Below, piece after piece: positions 1 through 12,638 of a stretch of DNA of 60,000 bases (position 1 is its first letter; every line of letters starts with the position of its first letter). The notes below the pieces were generated by a model, which did not search any database, was not told the DNA's origin, and was given only the letters and a program-made list of their open reading frames with translations. Origin of the DNA: Tubulanus polymorphus (Eukaryota > Nemertea > Palaeonemertea > Tubulaniformes > Tubulanidae); assembly GCF_964204645.1 (NCBI RefSeq), contig NC_134032.1, positions 1,120,501-1,180,500 on the forward strand. The letters run 5' to 3'. A program made the translations under genes and the position numbers.

Positions 1-1270
<1,270 letters not shown>

Positions 1271-1325
1271 TGAGGAGAGAATCCCACAATGATAATAAAA
1301 AGTCCGAAAATGAAACTTCGAGATA

Positions 1326-1583
1326 GTAGTTTATTTCAACGTTTCGACTATATCCTAATAGTCATCTTCAGGAATACTGTATTCCTTGAGCTAGTGTAGT
1401 TTATTCAACGTTTCGACTATATCCTAATAGTCATCTTCAGGAATACTGTATTCCTTGAGCTAGTGTAGTTTATTCAACGTTTCCACTATATCCTAATAGT
1501 CATCTTCAGGAATACTGTATTCCTTGAGCTAGTATTGTTTATTTCAACGTTTCGACTATATCCTAATAGTCATCTTCAGGAAT
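1326..1583. repeat. 69-70 bp tandem repeat, about 3.6 copies
   Basis: The core CGACTATATCCTAATAGTC begins at about 1345, 1414, 1483 (with a C for G change) and 1553, giving spacings of 69, 69 and 70. Between cores lies a short palindrome (GGAATAC-A-GTATTCC on the - strand). Confidence 0.9.
1407..1441 (-). ncRNA. Hammerhead-like ribozyme core, family 2 (best of four tandem copies)
   Basis: Read on the - strand: CTGAAGA, one T, stem II strand GACTAT, loop TAGGAT, stem II strand ATAGTC, GAAAC, then GTT. Flanking bases TATTC (before CTGAAGA) and GAATA (after GTT) pair as stem I. This matches the hammerhead order CUGANGA - stem II - GAAA - NUH. The extra T before stem II and a helix III reduced to the self-complementary ACGT are deviations; very short helix III is known in retroelement hammerheads that work as dimers. 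The other copies are at 1338-1372, 1476-1510 (stem II closing pair broken) and 1546-1580. Self-cleavage is inferred. Confidence 0.5.
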
Positions 1584-1868
1584 AATGAGATACTACAGAA
1601 ATTATGAGATATATATACAATCCAGAGACAAAGAGACTAATTCAAGTAATCAGAGATGATACAAACTAAAGGAAAATTAACGTAGAAACAGTTACACGCT
1701 GAAATAGATTAAAGGGAAGCAAACTAAGGGGTGATTATAAACAACAATAGTGAGTATAAATATAAATGAAACTTAAAGTCAGTAGTAAAAAGAAAGACAA
1801 ACTAGGGGGCACTTAAATTAAAACACTTAAATTAAACTTTTTATTATGATTGTGGGATTCTCTCCTCA

Positions 1869-2459
1869 AACTATATCGCGGAATTATTATGTTGCCTGCT
1901 TGTGTCGTATTCTATCGTGATGTAACTGAGTCGCTGAGTGCGAGGTGTTAGTGCGCACTATACTACTACTAATATATTATTAAAACATTACAATTCATTG
2001 CTGATAGGTCCCGACACGCTGGCGATCCAGATTTTGAATTGAATCTAGGACGCTGAGAGCGGTTACCTAGCAATGAACACCGATCAGAAAAGTCAATATT
2101 ATATGTTTTTATTCGGGGCTTCGGATGGAACAGAATTTTGCGAGCTAAGCAACAAGCTCGAAGATCCAATACAGGTTCTCAATTCATGAACGCGTCTATA
2201 TGCCTACGATAGTATACGCCGATAGGAGCTTTATACCGACTTCGGGAAAGGTTTATCGGGCGTTTACTGGGTTTTATTAATCTACAGCCCACCCCCCCCC
2301 CCCACTCTCCTTTACTGAGCATTCATCCGAATTATGATCGTCCAGACTTCCCGTATTCGGGGCTACACCGAAATCTTGAATTGCAAATGTCCAGGGCTAC
2401 CACCCGAGATATTTTACGTACAGATGAAACTTAGTCAAATAGCGAGCTTCAGACGGTTA
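1869..2459. other. Intron-like sequence, no gene seen
   Basis: Only a run of 12 C at 2292-2303 stands out. No coding sequence or repeat is recognised. Confidence 0.5.
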
Positions 2460-2720
2460 AATAAGATAAAATCCCACTATTTACAGATTAAAAGAATTTA
2501 AAAACCAGAATTTATTTATTAAATCTAAAATATTTAAAAGACGTCATCGTCAGGTGTGACGATCTGACGATGATCTCTAGGGTGAGATCGAAACGTCGTG
2601 TCTTTTAAATATTTTAGATTTGATAAATAAATTCTGGTTTTTAAATTCTTTTAATCTGTAAATAGTGGGATTTTATCTTATTATCCGTTCACCACGTTTG
2701 AGTGTGGTCATCGTTCTATT
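2460..2720 (+). mobile_element. Long palindromic element with hammerhead-like centre, copy 1
   Basis: Left arm (about 2462-2541) and right arm (about 2603-2683) are inverted copies about 80 bp long, including ATAAAATCCCACTATTTAC and its reverse complement. A unique 3' extension (CCGTTCACCACGTTTGAGTG) follows at 2684-2715. The centre carries a hammerhead-like core at 2564-2602. A second copy with the same 3' extension lies at 41705-41992. The layout fits an inverted pair of Penelope-like terminal repeats, by inference. Confidence 0.7.
2564..2602 (+). ncRNA. Hammerhead-like core, family 1, with degenerate stem I
   Basis: CTGACGA, T, stem II GATCTC, loop TAGGGT, GAGATC, GAAAC, GTC, then GTGTC. 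Stem II pairs perfectly over 6 bp and a GTC cleavage triplet is present. The bases just 5' (GACGAT) do not pair with GTGT, so stem I seems broken here, unlike the copy at 41830. Confidence 0.4.
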
Positions 2721-3000
2721 GACGGTTTGTTTCCTTCAGGGGCAGGGCAGGTGGTTCTAGGTTGTAAACTAATATATATATATCTAGATGTACGCGTTAA
2801 ACCTCTATACAGGAACTGACGGTTGCTGTTATAATTATGAATATGATTAACACTTTAACACCGGATACGCTCATGCGCTGTATACTAGTAAGCGCAGTTT
2901 TACTGTGAGATTTCCGTTGTCGTCAGACCAATGTGACCTTTACGCAACCCGTCAATGATATGATGGTTGTGAAAATGAGAATGTCCTTTGGCAACTTGAG

Positions 3001-3247
3001 AGGCGCCGTGGCCCAGTGGTTAAAGCCACATGTCACTAGTTTCGTCAATCTAGGATTTATGGGTTCGAATCCTGGTGGCGATACATTTTCTTGGTCGAAA
3101 GTTTCGTCAATCTAGGATTTATGGGTTCGAATCCTCGTGGCGACACATTTTCTTGGTCGAAAGTTGCCCATTGGGAAAAAGAAACATCGAACCCGTTTAT
3201 AATGCCCTGCGTGGCGCTTAGCGGGTTGAGGGTGTTTAAAAAAAAAA
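3001..3247 (+). mobile_element. tRNA-derived SINE, copy 1, with duplicated B-box segment
   Basis: The head resembles a tRNA: an A-box-like GTGGCCCAGTGGTTAAAGCC near 3008 and a B-box GGTTCGAATCC at 3062-3072. A 62-bp segment holding the B-box is duplicated in tandem (second B-box at 3124-3134). The body (ATTTTCTTGGTCGAAAG, then GGGAAAAAGAAACATCGAACCC) matches the copy at 59204. An A-run ends it at 3238-3247. The tRNA isotype is not determinable, though the A-box resembles Ser/Leu tRNAs. Confidence 0.8.
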
Positions 3248-3555
3248 CTCATCACAATTTTTTATCATTTCAATCTCTCGCGTGGAGTTCATCGATTCGT
3301 ACGCGTAGGTTTCATGAAATAGAAGCAATTGAGAATTATAAATCTGGCCCGCACTATGTTACAACCTGTGACGTGCGCGAAGTGTGTTTGAATTGGTTTG
3401 CGGTCGAATGAAACAAATCGCTTTATCACAATCTAAATACGCGCTATTAGATTTCAATACTCAGTTGTAGACTATTGTTCCCGGATACACGCGTAGTATA
3501 AAGGCTTTCCCGGTGCAACATCTGTATTTTTGATTAAATCGTCGTCTTACAACCC

Positions 3556-3682
<127 letters not shown>

Positions 3683-4135
3683 CCCATCTTCTGGTAGTTC
3701 ACAGACCAGATACAAATTTTGAAATTAGACCCGGAATTTGAATGATTTGTTAATACTGAATATATCGGACTATTTACTATACCCCCGGTCTATCGAACTC
3801 CACCCCTTTTGAAGTCGGACTCAGGAAGAAAGACTCTCTAAATATTTGGATGGATATATGAAAGCTGTGGGTACTGGAGTGTGTAATGGGTAGTGTAGTG
3901 TGATCTGTGTGCATTTGTGGCCAGCACACCGATCACATTGTTCAATGGGGTTTGGTCCAGGACTCGCGAGATTTTCAACAACACGGAAGTAACGTGTAAT
4001 AAATGATGACTTGAATTACATGACTACCTACCACCCCTCATTATTGTTGGAAAACTAAACAAACAAATCTGTACTATCACATCATTTGAACGTTCATATA
4101 GCCTTACTGGACACAGCTGAAGATCGCCATAACGA
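3683..4135. other. Intron-like sequence, no feature seen
   Basis: No open frame, splice motif or repeat here that I can support. Confidence 0.4.
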
Positions 4136-4259
4136 ATGGATACAACCCGGTCGGCCCTTCTTGGAAAGACAGAAAACTTCGAAATGAATTTGAAAACTTT
4201 TCGAATGTATTTTCTGGCACAATTTCTGAGGCTGTGCCTGAAACAATTGTTAGCTTGTG

Positions 4260-4530
4260 GTATTGAATGGAGTTGCGTATCTCAATTGTATGAATTGAGA
4301 GTATTTTCTGCAAAAATTTTTTTTTTCGGAAGAAATTGCCATTTTTATCTTCGGTGAAGCAGAAAAACTTGGACCCTGGATTAACTTCTGCGAACCCGTT
4401 CTGAAAATCGATTCGGATCTCAATCGTATATGAATTGAGTATATTCTGGAAAGTTTTTTTGAAAAAAAATCGCCCTATTTTCCGATTGGACCTGGATTAA
4501 CTTCTGCGAACCCCTTCTGAAAATCGACAA
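4260..4530 (+). repeat. Degenerate tandem repeat, unit about 116 bp, two copies
   Basis: GGATTAACTTCTGCGAACCC occurs at 4378 and 4494, each followed by TTCTGAAAATCGA. Each is preceded by a T/A-rich stretch after TCAATTGTATGAATTGAG or a close variant. Non-coding. Confidence 0.7.
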
Positions 4531-7270
4531 ATAAAAGTCTTATCGATTTCATTCCGCGTATGAACGAACATTATCTTCCGGGGTCCTGTAGTTCGCCGTA
4601 ACGAAATTCCATTGTATTTCAACACGCTTAAAAGTTTATGCAAATATCCCCGGCCAGCGGGCATTTACAGATATGTATAGATTATAGTACAGCATTGGAC
4701 GCGAGCGCAGAGACAGCGATAGTAAATATTTATCGTACCAAACATTGGGTATTCAAATATCGCGGGTATCCAAACATCGAGTATTCACAGATATATTTAC
4801 TGCAGAAGTTGAAATGTAAAGTAAATCGTTACTGCGTGAACGTAACTAAATAACGATTTTAGGATATGGATTCTTTTTTTTGTTGCATATTTGCCCTGGA
4901 AAACGAACTGATATAATCAAAACTAATGATTTTGGAATATATTTGATTTCCATGTGAGAGACGCTTAGTCGATTTATATGTATAACGTTACAGTAAGAAA
5001 ATAAGGAACATGGAACACCAGCTATCCCAACACGTGTGCCTATCTTTCATCCAGATTTTAAATCCCCGCTTCTAACAAATACGATACATCATTTCGCTAG
5101 ACAAAATCGGCGTGATCTCTTAGGTTATTATATCATTAAACTCTGAATATCATTTTAGGATTTCTCTGGCGAGATAATGTATAGATAAGTTTAGGATTGA
5201 TGTTGTACTCAACCGCCATATCGCCCGCTCGCGGATTCTCGCTAAAACCACTTGTGTTAAAAGGCTAACAACTCTATAACTACGGTTCTATTCGTAAACA
5301 TATCTATGCACGCGTGCATATGCACAATTGAGAACTTATTCTCGAATTGTTAAGATATTCTAAGGTCGGCTTAATGTGGCGTTTGTCGGAATTTCTTCGA
5401 GCGTATTTTACTCGCAATTAACCGACACTTAATCGCGTTTTAATTAAGTCCCGGATTAGACACGGGTAACACCCTGTGATTAGCGTTTTATTGACGGAGA
5501 CTCGTCGATGGAAGTTCGTGCACCGTGTCTCGAAATCATGCGTTACAATCACCGCGCTGATTGGAAGACCCGATATTTATAGTTAACAAGTAAAACCTAT
5601 ATAGACGAAACACTCCTAAACCTTCAGACAATAAACGCTTTGTTATCAACTATGAGGTTTTGCACTTGTTAACCAGTTCGCGGTGGCTGCGTCTGGCAAA
5701 AGCTTCAAAAATGAACTATACCTTTTCATAATTAATTAATATTTTACGATACAATTTTTGACAATTCTATCGTGGCCATATTCTCGTTAAAACTCGCAAC
5801 TTCTCGTTTAAACTCGGCTTTCGACCAATAATAATTGAAAAAATGAGATACGCGATCTCTACAATTTTACTTTTAGATTACGAAACGGTTAAAGGAATTA
5901 TCTCGTAAAGAATATCGCAATTAGATGAAATGCTTGTTTTTTTTTAAAGGTCTGTTTTGACGTGACTTTCGTGTTATGAAGAACTGGGACTTTCATACGT
6001 GTTATCTTTGAAATTCAGCTTCAAACAGCCACCATTACCTATCAATTTTCAATTGTGAATATATTTGTTCGGCTGCGCATTTCTGAATTGGAAAGAAAAT
6101 TTATGAAAGAACCTCGACGTTGTTTTCGGCTCCGCAGTTCAATTGCGTGCATTTCATCTTCTTCGAGACTCGTCCCGAAAAATGTAATTATATTTCATTA
6201 ACGCGTCCATTGTATGGCGAAAAAGATTAGAGAATTATCGCCGTTAATCCTAATCCACGATGAATGGAGGGATTATTGGATTAACCGTAGGTTTAATGGC
6301 CGAAGTAGTTAAGCTATTAAACAGACTCGATCTGACCGTGAAGTTACCGAATTTGACCGTTTGGCCCAGAGAGCCCCCTAATTTTGTCAAAACGGCATTT
6401 TCACGATTTATGGCTGGTCATTTTGTTTCGGCAGTTGCTCACGAAATAATCCATATTTAAATTTCATTGGATAAAACCCAATCTTGTCTTTATAATATAA
6501 TATGGTATTTATCCACCGGTTATCTTTAACCAAATTTCCAGCAACTGGCTCACTGCGCTCACTGTTGATATGCCATGTTTACGTATCAGGGTGCCCCCGC
6601 CCAACTATTCTTGATTATCAGATCCGCGTAACTCTAATGAAATTTCAGTTAGATTTTTGCCTCCATTCCAAAATCAAATAAACAGCATCTAAACGTTATA
6701 AGCTGATTGGTCTTTTCGCTCCTCATAATCTACGATTTTCAATCGTCGTTTGTTGAGAAAATTTGAGAAATTTACGGATGGATTTTAATTGAATTATGTT
6801 GAGAATCTATCAGTGATATCCTATACCGCTTACACTATCGCCGCCTCGCGCAAGTGGAATTCGAGTTAGTCGCAGTGATGTCGGCTGTCGACTGTCAACT
6901 GTCGACTGTTGTCGGCGTTCGTGTTATCGCTTTTACCTCTAGCTCGAGGACGCGTCGATATAAATTACCGATGTTGCCCTTTTCCGCTTGATCATTGTCC
7001 AGTGCTGCGCCCCCTGGTGTGCGTTCCGCCGAATGATTAGTTTCCACGGCAGGGGGCGCAGTGTATTGTCTGTCTGGTTCAGTGAGCGCCGAATTGCTCA
7101 GTGACCGGAACGTTATACACACCGCCACAAGCCGTTACAAATAATATAATAAAAATAACTATTTCTACACAACTTGGACAAAAATACTCGTCAGTAATTA
7201 ATTCGACTGTGGATGATGTATATAGGATTAATGCGAATTCATTTTGGCTCAAGTGTAGAGTCCGGTTAAG
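4531..7270. other. Intron-like sequence, no gene seen
   Basis: About 2.7 kb, AT-rich with scattered short runs. Short open frames show no recognisable protein. A small direct and inverted cluster of GTCGACTGTC motifs lies at about 6887-6912. Nothing else can be supported. Confidence 0.4.
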
Positions 7271-7271
7271 G

Positions 7272-8308
7272 ACCAGTCGTCTAATTATCCAGTCGTCCAA
7301 TTGTCCGGTCAACCAATCGTCCAATCGTCCAGTCACCCAGTCATCCAGTCACCCAGTCGCCCAGTCGCCCAGCCATCCAGTCGTCCAAACATCCAATCAT
7401 CCAGTCCTCCAGTCACCCAGTCATCCAATCACCCAGTGGCCCAGTCACCCAGTCAACCAATCGTCCAATCGCCCAGTCACCCAGCCATCTTGTCGTCCAA
7501 TCATCCAATCATCCAGTCCTCTTGTCATCCAGTCGCCCTGTCATCCAGTCACCCAGCCATCCAGTCGTCCAATCATCCCGTCACCCAGTCGCTTAGTCAA
7601 CCAATCATCCAATCGTCCAGTCACCCAGTCACCCAGCCATCCAGTCGTCCAATCATCCAATCATCCAGTCACCCAGTCGCCCAGCCATCCAGTCCTCCAG
7701 TCATCCAGTCACCCAGTCGCCCAGCCATCCAGTCGTCCAGAAGGCCAGTCATCCAGTCACCCAGTTGTCCAGTCATCCAGTCACCCAGTCGCCCAGCCAT
7801 CCAGTCGTCCAGTCATCCAGTCATCCAGTCACCCAGTCACCCAGTCACCCAGTCATCCAGTCATCCAGTCACCCAGTCACCCAGTCACCCAGTCCTCCAG
7901 TCATCCAGTCATCCAGTCATCCAGTCACCCAGTCACCCAGTCGCCCAGCCATCCAGTCGTCCAGTCATCCAGTCATCCAGTCACCCAGTCACCCAGTCAC
8001 CCAGTCATCCAGTCATCCAGTCACCCAGTCACCCAGTCACCCAGTCCTCCAGTCATCCAGTCATCCAGTCATCCAGTCACCCAGTCACCCAGTCACCCAG
8101 TCATCCAGTCATCCAGTCACCCAGTCACCCAGTCACCCAGTCCTCCAGTCATCCAGTCATCCAGTCATCCAGTCACCCAGTCACCCAGTCACCCAGTCAT
8201 CCAGTCATCCAGTCACCCAGTCATCCAGTCACCCAGTTGTCCAGTCATCCAGTCATCCAGTCGCCCAGCCATCCAGTCGTCCAGTCGCCCAGCCATCCAG
8301 TCGTCCAG
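7272..8308. repeat. Octamer minisatellite (CCAGTCAY)n, about 1.04 kb, with 96-bp higher-order units
   Basis: The 8-bp unit CCAGTCAC/CCAGTCAT (variants CCAGTCGT, CCAGCCAT) runs for about 130 copies, degenerate at the left and more uniform at the right. A 12-octamer (96 bp) higher-order unit is seen twice in a row from 8046 and 8142 (marked by CCTCCAG), with a related longer unit from 7895. The octamer has no stop in any + frame, so all three frames stay open and give Ser/Pro/His/Gln/Val repeats. I treat these as non-coding. The array ends just before a GTAAGT at 8325. Confidence 0.95.
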
Positions 8309-8873
8309 AAGGCCTATACAGTCGGTAAGTTTTCGAATCACGTCGAAATAAAGAATTCAATCATCACAACCATCATTTTCCAAACATTTCCGATTTGAAA
8401 AAAAAACCCTCATCGATATGCTAGGACTGTGACATACGTATTAGCATACTGCAATGTAAGGATGCTTTATGTGCGACATTTTAAACTTTAAAAAACGATC
8501 AAAAAGCGTCGGATTTCATCACAGCAAAAATCAATCCGTTTCTAAATATAGACTCTACGAATATTACTCATAGATCGGTATCGATTTAAGCTCGGGAGGA
8601 GTTAAAAACGTAATGTTTACTCCGTCACTATTTCTCACAATCTACGTGTATTTGTATAGATATATGTTCAGCTCGTTTTGTGTAGACTGAATATAGATAA
8701 TCGCTGGGACTGAATTTTCAATGTTGAGATAAAATGATTGAATGCTCAGTGATAAGCTATGCGTGAAAGCGGTCGGTTTCGAACACAAGTTTTAGGTTTA
8801 TCCGTTAAATCTTTAAAAGTCAAATCATTTTTTGTCGGAGCTATCGTCATTTTCATCGTGTCACGTTTTAACA
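8309..8873. other. Intron-like sequence, no gene seen
   Basis: Contains GTAAGT at 8325 and an A-run at 8398-8406. No other supported feature. Confidence 0.4.
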
Positions 8874-9019
8874 CCTGGGGCCAGTTGCACAGTCGTGACT
8901 TAAGTCCAAAAGTGGTCTTAAATCTTAAGACTGGTCTTAAATTGTTGGATTGGCTATAGAACTAAGTTGGTCTTAGACGGGTCTTAAGTCTAAGCCATGA
9001 CTATGCAATCGGCCCCAGG
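8874..9019. mobile_element. Palindromic MITE-like element, family A, copy 1
   Basis: Ends are CCTGGGGCC and GGCCCCAGG. The inner arms run TTGCACAGTCGTGACTTAAG and, inverted, CTTAAGTCTAAGCCATGACT. The interior repeats GGTCTTAA and its complement, with TTGGATTGGCTATAGAAC. The whole element can fold into a hairpin. No protein is encoded. Other copies: 12639, 13189, 40173. Confidence 0.8.
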
Positions 9020-9336
9020 GTCGTTATTGTGACTTTGAATATATTCTTCGCTTAGAAACCTTCCTCAGTCAGAGCTGTAAACCAGACATCTTCCAAACCA
9101 TACCCACCAGCTCCACTGGTTAATAGGTATACCCGCAATGTAGTTAGGGAATAACTGCGATCTGGTTGATGGCATCTTGGACTGGGTTTTCCCCTGCTGA
9201 ATCACTACTCCATGGGTTGGTTTTTAATGAAACTTCTCAGATCTGTTGCAGCTGTTGGTTTGTAGTTATTGGTCTGCGATTTGTCTTGGATTTTTGACAA
9301 CGATGGCTATACATGAGGCTATCTGATAAAGATCTG

Positions 9337-9455
9337 TAGAAACAGTTTATTTCCACGAAACTGTAAGGAAATAAACAATTTCTACATAATATCTAACTGC
9401 AGTGGGTTAATTCGTTAAATCTACCCTGAGATTTATATCAGTTCACTGCAGTCAT
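9337..9455. repeat. Interspersed repeat, copy 1
   Basis: The segment with AAGGAAATAAACAATTTCTAC and GAGATTTATATCAGTTCACTGC matches 15925-16012 in the same orientation. It contains a small fold-back (TGTAGAAACAGTTTATTTCC against its near-complement). Confidence 0.6.
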
Positions 9456-10183
9456 GAGGCTATCTGCCTTTTTATAAATTCTGCTAGCTTCCTCGTTAAG
9501 ATGTTTAGGTCTTGTGTTGCGCAACGATTCTTAAACGTTCTTAAATTTGTGAAAGTAACTATCGCAATAATTGAGACTACTTTGCCTGATATTCAATTCT
9601 AGTTAAAGCTGGTCTTTAACATCGGAACTATGAGTTTTAGGTAAAACACTTAGTTAAGATTGCTATGCTTGTAGATACGATGATGAAATAATTATTATTA
9701 TGCGTTCATCGTTGAACCCGGGCCAAATTTCGCAAAGTTGAACGTGTTCAGACGTCTTCAAGACAAACAACATACGACATTCGCGTATCGCGATCTCGAC
9801 ATTCATTATACGGCGCGCACTATTTTCCCGCTCGCAGGTAGATACGGTTTCTGTCGTTTTTATGAAACCCGATGCACATGACGTCATTAGCTGCGCAATT
9901 ATACGCGCGGTTTGTTAAGAACGGCTGCAGTTGTGATATTCACTTGAAAACCGATGAACGTGAGAAAACATCCACCCGGGTCCGCTTTCACTACAAACAG
10001 TTCAACTTTATTTTTTGTTTTTAGTTGCTGTTTTTTAGTTCATGTTATCGACGAGGATGACAATTCGACCTAAAAACCGTTTTAGCCGAAATCTCTTCGC
10101 GAAGCCTGGTATCTGGGTTCGGTTTTGAAAGATCGTCCCTTAAACCAAGAACAGGTTTCCTGGGCCAGGTTTATATTTAATCC
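9456..10183. other. Intron-like sequence, no gene seen
   Basis: No supported coding region. A fragment resembling a palindromic-element end (CCTGGGCCAGGTTTATA) lies near 10159. Confidence 0.4.
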
Positions 10184-10299
10184 CCTGGACCCAGTTCCAC
10201 AGTCGTGGGTTAGAGTTAACTCTGGGTTAAAATTAGTTCATTTCCAACGATTTAACTCTGAGTCAAATCTTAACTCACAACTGTGGAACTGGGTTCTGG
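10184..10299. mobile_element. Palindromic MITE-like element, family B, copy 1
   Basis: Arms: ACCCAGTTCCACAGTCGTG at left and the inverted ACTGTGGAACTGGGTTC at right. The interior has GAGTTAACTCTGGGTTAAAA and its imperfect complement. It abuts the next element through a shared CTGGGGCC. The related copy is at 19524-19633. Confidence 0.8.
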
Positions 10300-10409
10300 G
10301 GCCAGTTTTATAGACTGGTATTAATTAACCTGGGGGCTAAATCTATTCGTTTTCAATTTAGTTAGCCCCTGGGTCATAGTTAATACCAGTCTATAAAGCC
10401 AGCCCCTGG
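10296..10409. mobile_element. Palindromic MITE-like element, family C, copy 1
   Basis: Starts TCTGGGGCCAGTTTTATAGA and ends with the inverted TCTATAAAGCCAGCCCCTGG. The inner arms carry CTGGTATTAA and its complement. It shares its left end with the right end of the preceding element. Related copy at 27866-27982. Confidence 0.8.
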
Positions 10410-11930
10410 TTTTATCGGGCAGTCTTAGTCCATAGTTAGAATTAAAACAATAGTCCAAGAACTATAACTATTTCATTTGACATTATTTTGGCCAGTGGAC
10501 ACTAAGTGGGCAAAAATCAACCAATATTGTCGAGAGACACACAATCTGTATTTGTATTTGGTAAATCTGGTATCTGATGATTTCAACCGCGTGACTAACC
10601 GCTTGGCGCGAAGCTCACGCGAAGTTTTTTGTAGCACTATCCGGATTGAGCCGATACCGGCACGGCTGATCGAATGTTAGTAGTGTAATGCGATTATCAG
10701 TCACTTTGTAACTCGACTAAATGTTGTAGATTAAAAAATGTGCCGATTTTCCTAGATTTTTTTCGAAAGGGTTCGAGCTGGTTGACGGAGAGATAAATCA
10801 GCCCGTCAACAAGTTGCTTTAACTAAGAAATCCATCCGTCAACCATGGTCATGTGTGATATACCTGGATTCCTCTACGGAATAAATCCCCCACACGCCCC
10901 GCCCTCCCCCTCCCGTGTGATATTGGTATTAAACAGGGAGAATGTTTATCGCCACTATTTTGACTATTCATGATAGATGATATGGAGAAGTGTGCTTAGT
11001 CCGGTTACTCTGGGCACACTTAATCTCTAAACCTGCCAGTTCTAAATACTACATGTATAGCTGAATACACTAGAGTGTATTTGTAATTATATTCGCAGTT
11101 TATGAATGCATTTCGATTTAGAGAAAGGAACACAGTGAGCAATGGTTAGTAAATTACATCTAACTTTCGACATTGGCCTTGCATCATCGCTCAGCATCGC
11201 AATTAAATACCAATCGATAAATGATTATCAGGAGTCAATTAATATTTATGAACAATTTATTGCAACAATCGCTTTTCGATTTTACGGACGCAAACGTGCC
11301 AGTTAGTATCCATGGCAACGCCGGTTGGAATTCCCTGTGACGTCATAAGATCTGATCGGCGATCGATTTCGAGAGAAATATGCTGAATAATTCAAGGCGT
11401 AGATTTTAATATCGGTGGTATAGTGATTATTACGGGCGTATCACTCGGAGTATATTCGATTGTGACCACTTAATCCGCCGGTTTCAGATGCTCCCGCGTT
11501 CAAGATTATATCGATCGTTTAAAATGTGATTGTTACCGCGGCGCAGACGAGACCACGCGATCATTTCACTCTTCCATTATCTAACCATGTACCGGTTACG
11601 TACGTTACATGTTTACACGCCGCGCTATATGTGAACACGCGCACGCGGCGTCCGTTATTGATTTTATCGAAGTTACCCGCCGATGGCAACTTCCGGTTCG
11701 AAATCAATTAGCGAAATTCAATCGGAAATGAAGACGAGCTCCACACGTTCAATGTCGTCTGTCATTTGTTAAATGAACGACAAAACAGCTTACGCCATAT
11801 ACGTATTATCAGCGCACCTTTCTGATCGCCGGAGCTTCCTGGTTTACTCTAGAAATGGTGAATGCCTTGAGGGGTCGATTCAGGCAGCATACTGATAAAA
11901 AATACCCATATATATAATGTTTAGAAAGGT
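10410..11930. other. Intron-like sequence, no gene seen
   Basis: About 1.5 kb without a supported feature. Short open frames have no recognisable similarity. Confidence 0.4.
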
Positions 11931-11931
11931 T

Positions 11932-11950
11932 AATAATAATAATAATAATG

Positions 11951-11999
<49 letters not shown>

Positions 12000-12013
12000 T
12001 AATTATAATAATA
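11932..12013 (-). repeat. (AAT)n microsatellite, tail of a retroelement 3' end
   Basis: AAT repeats with rare interruptions. Adjacent 12010-12060 is the reverse complement of the retroelement end at 37017-37070, so the repeat is its 3' tail. Confidence 0.9.
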
Positions 12014-12166
12014 ATTTATTGCCGAAAATCCATATAAAATATGCTCTATGGCTAACAAAATTTAAGAGTTGATACATAGATGACATTAAGACTAAGTATA
12101 CAAAGATACGTCTTAAGTTGAGATTTAAAAGAATCTAGACCTGGATTAAAATGTAAATATGGTGGC
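12010..12166 (-). mobile_element. Retroelement (LINE/SINE) 3' end, - strand
   Basis: On the - strand this reads AGCATATTTTATATGGATTT then an AATAAA-like end running into (ATT)n, matching 37017-37070 on the + strand. The upstream part is non-coding in this fragment. A second microsatellite, (ATT)n, lies on its other side. Confidence 0.6.
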
Positions 12167-12167
12167 A

Positions 12168-12236
<69 letters not shown>
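12167..12236. repeat. (ATT)n microsatellite
   Basis: About 23 perfect trinucleotide units. Together with 11932-12013 it forms an inverted pair of trinucleotide tracts about 155 bp apart. Confidence 0.97.
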
Positions 12237-12238
<2 letters not shown>

Positions 12239-12638
12239 AATATGTTTTCTGTCGAGTCGACGTTAGTTAACCCCGTTGCTTAGATCATCCAATAGGGGGC
12301 GGGTTTGAACGATTGTCACGCGCCCCCTATGGAAACATGACATGATATCGGTGGAGGGAGAGGGAGGGCACATCTGATTCTACGTCAGCGGAGGTTCTGC
12401 ACTTAGCTGTCACCATTAGAATTTGTGATATACAGTTGTTCCGAGCTGGTTTACAACACGTTCCTAATTAGCGCTTGGTGTCACTTGCGTTAATTCAGCC
12501 ATCTGGTGTGTGTTGTCTTGAACAACAAGGTCTGGTGCGTTGAATATCAATCAGCAAATTGAATGTTATAATATATGTATAGACCATGTTTTACAGTGAT
12601 ATAGTGTTGTGGTGTCACGTGTAAGTTGTGTATTCAGA

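Larger units (their letters stand above)
1271..1868 (-). mobile_element. Repeat element with 32-bp terminal inverted repeats and internal ribozyme-like tandem array
   Basis: The two ends are inverted copies of about 32 bp with one mismatch: GAGAGAATCCCACAAT near 1273 and ATTGTGGGATTCTCTC near 1850. Inside, a 69-70 bp unit is repeated about four times (1326-1583). Each unit contains, on the - strand, a hammerhead-like core. The remaining 1584-1835 is A-rich and non-coding. Known Penelope-like elements and animal retrozymes carry hammerhead motifs in terminal or tandem repeats, so membership of that class is inferred. No reverse transcriptase is present. Confidence 0.6.
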
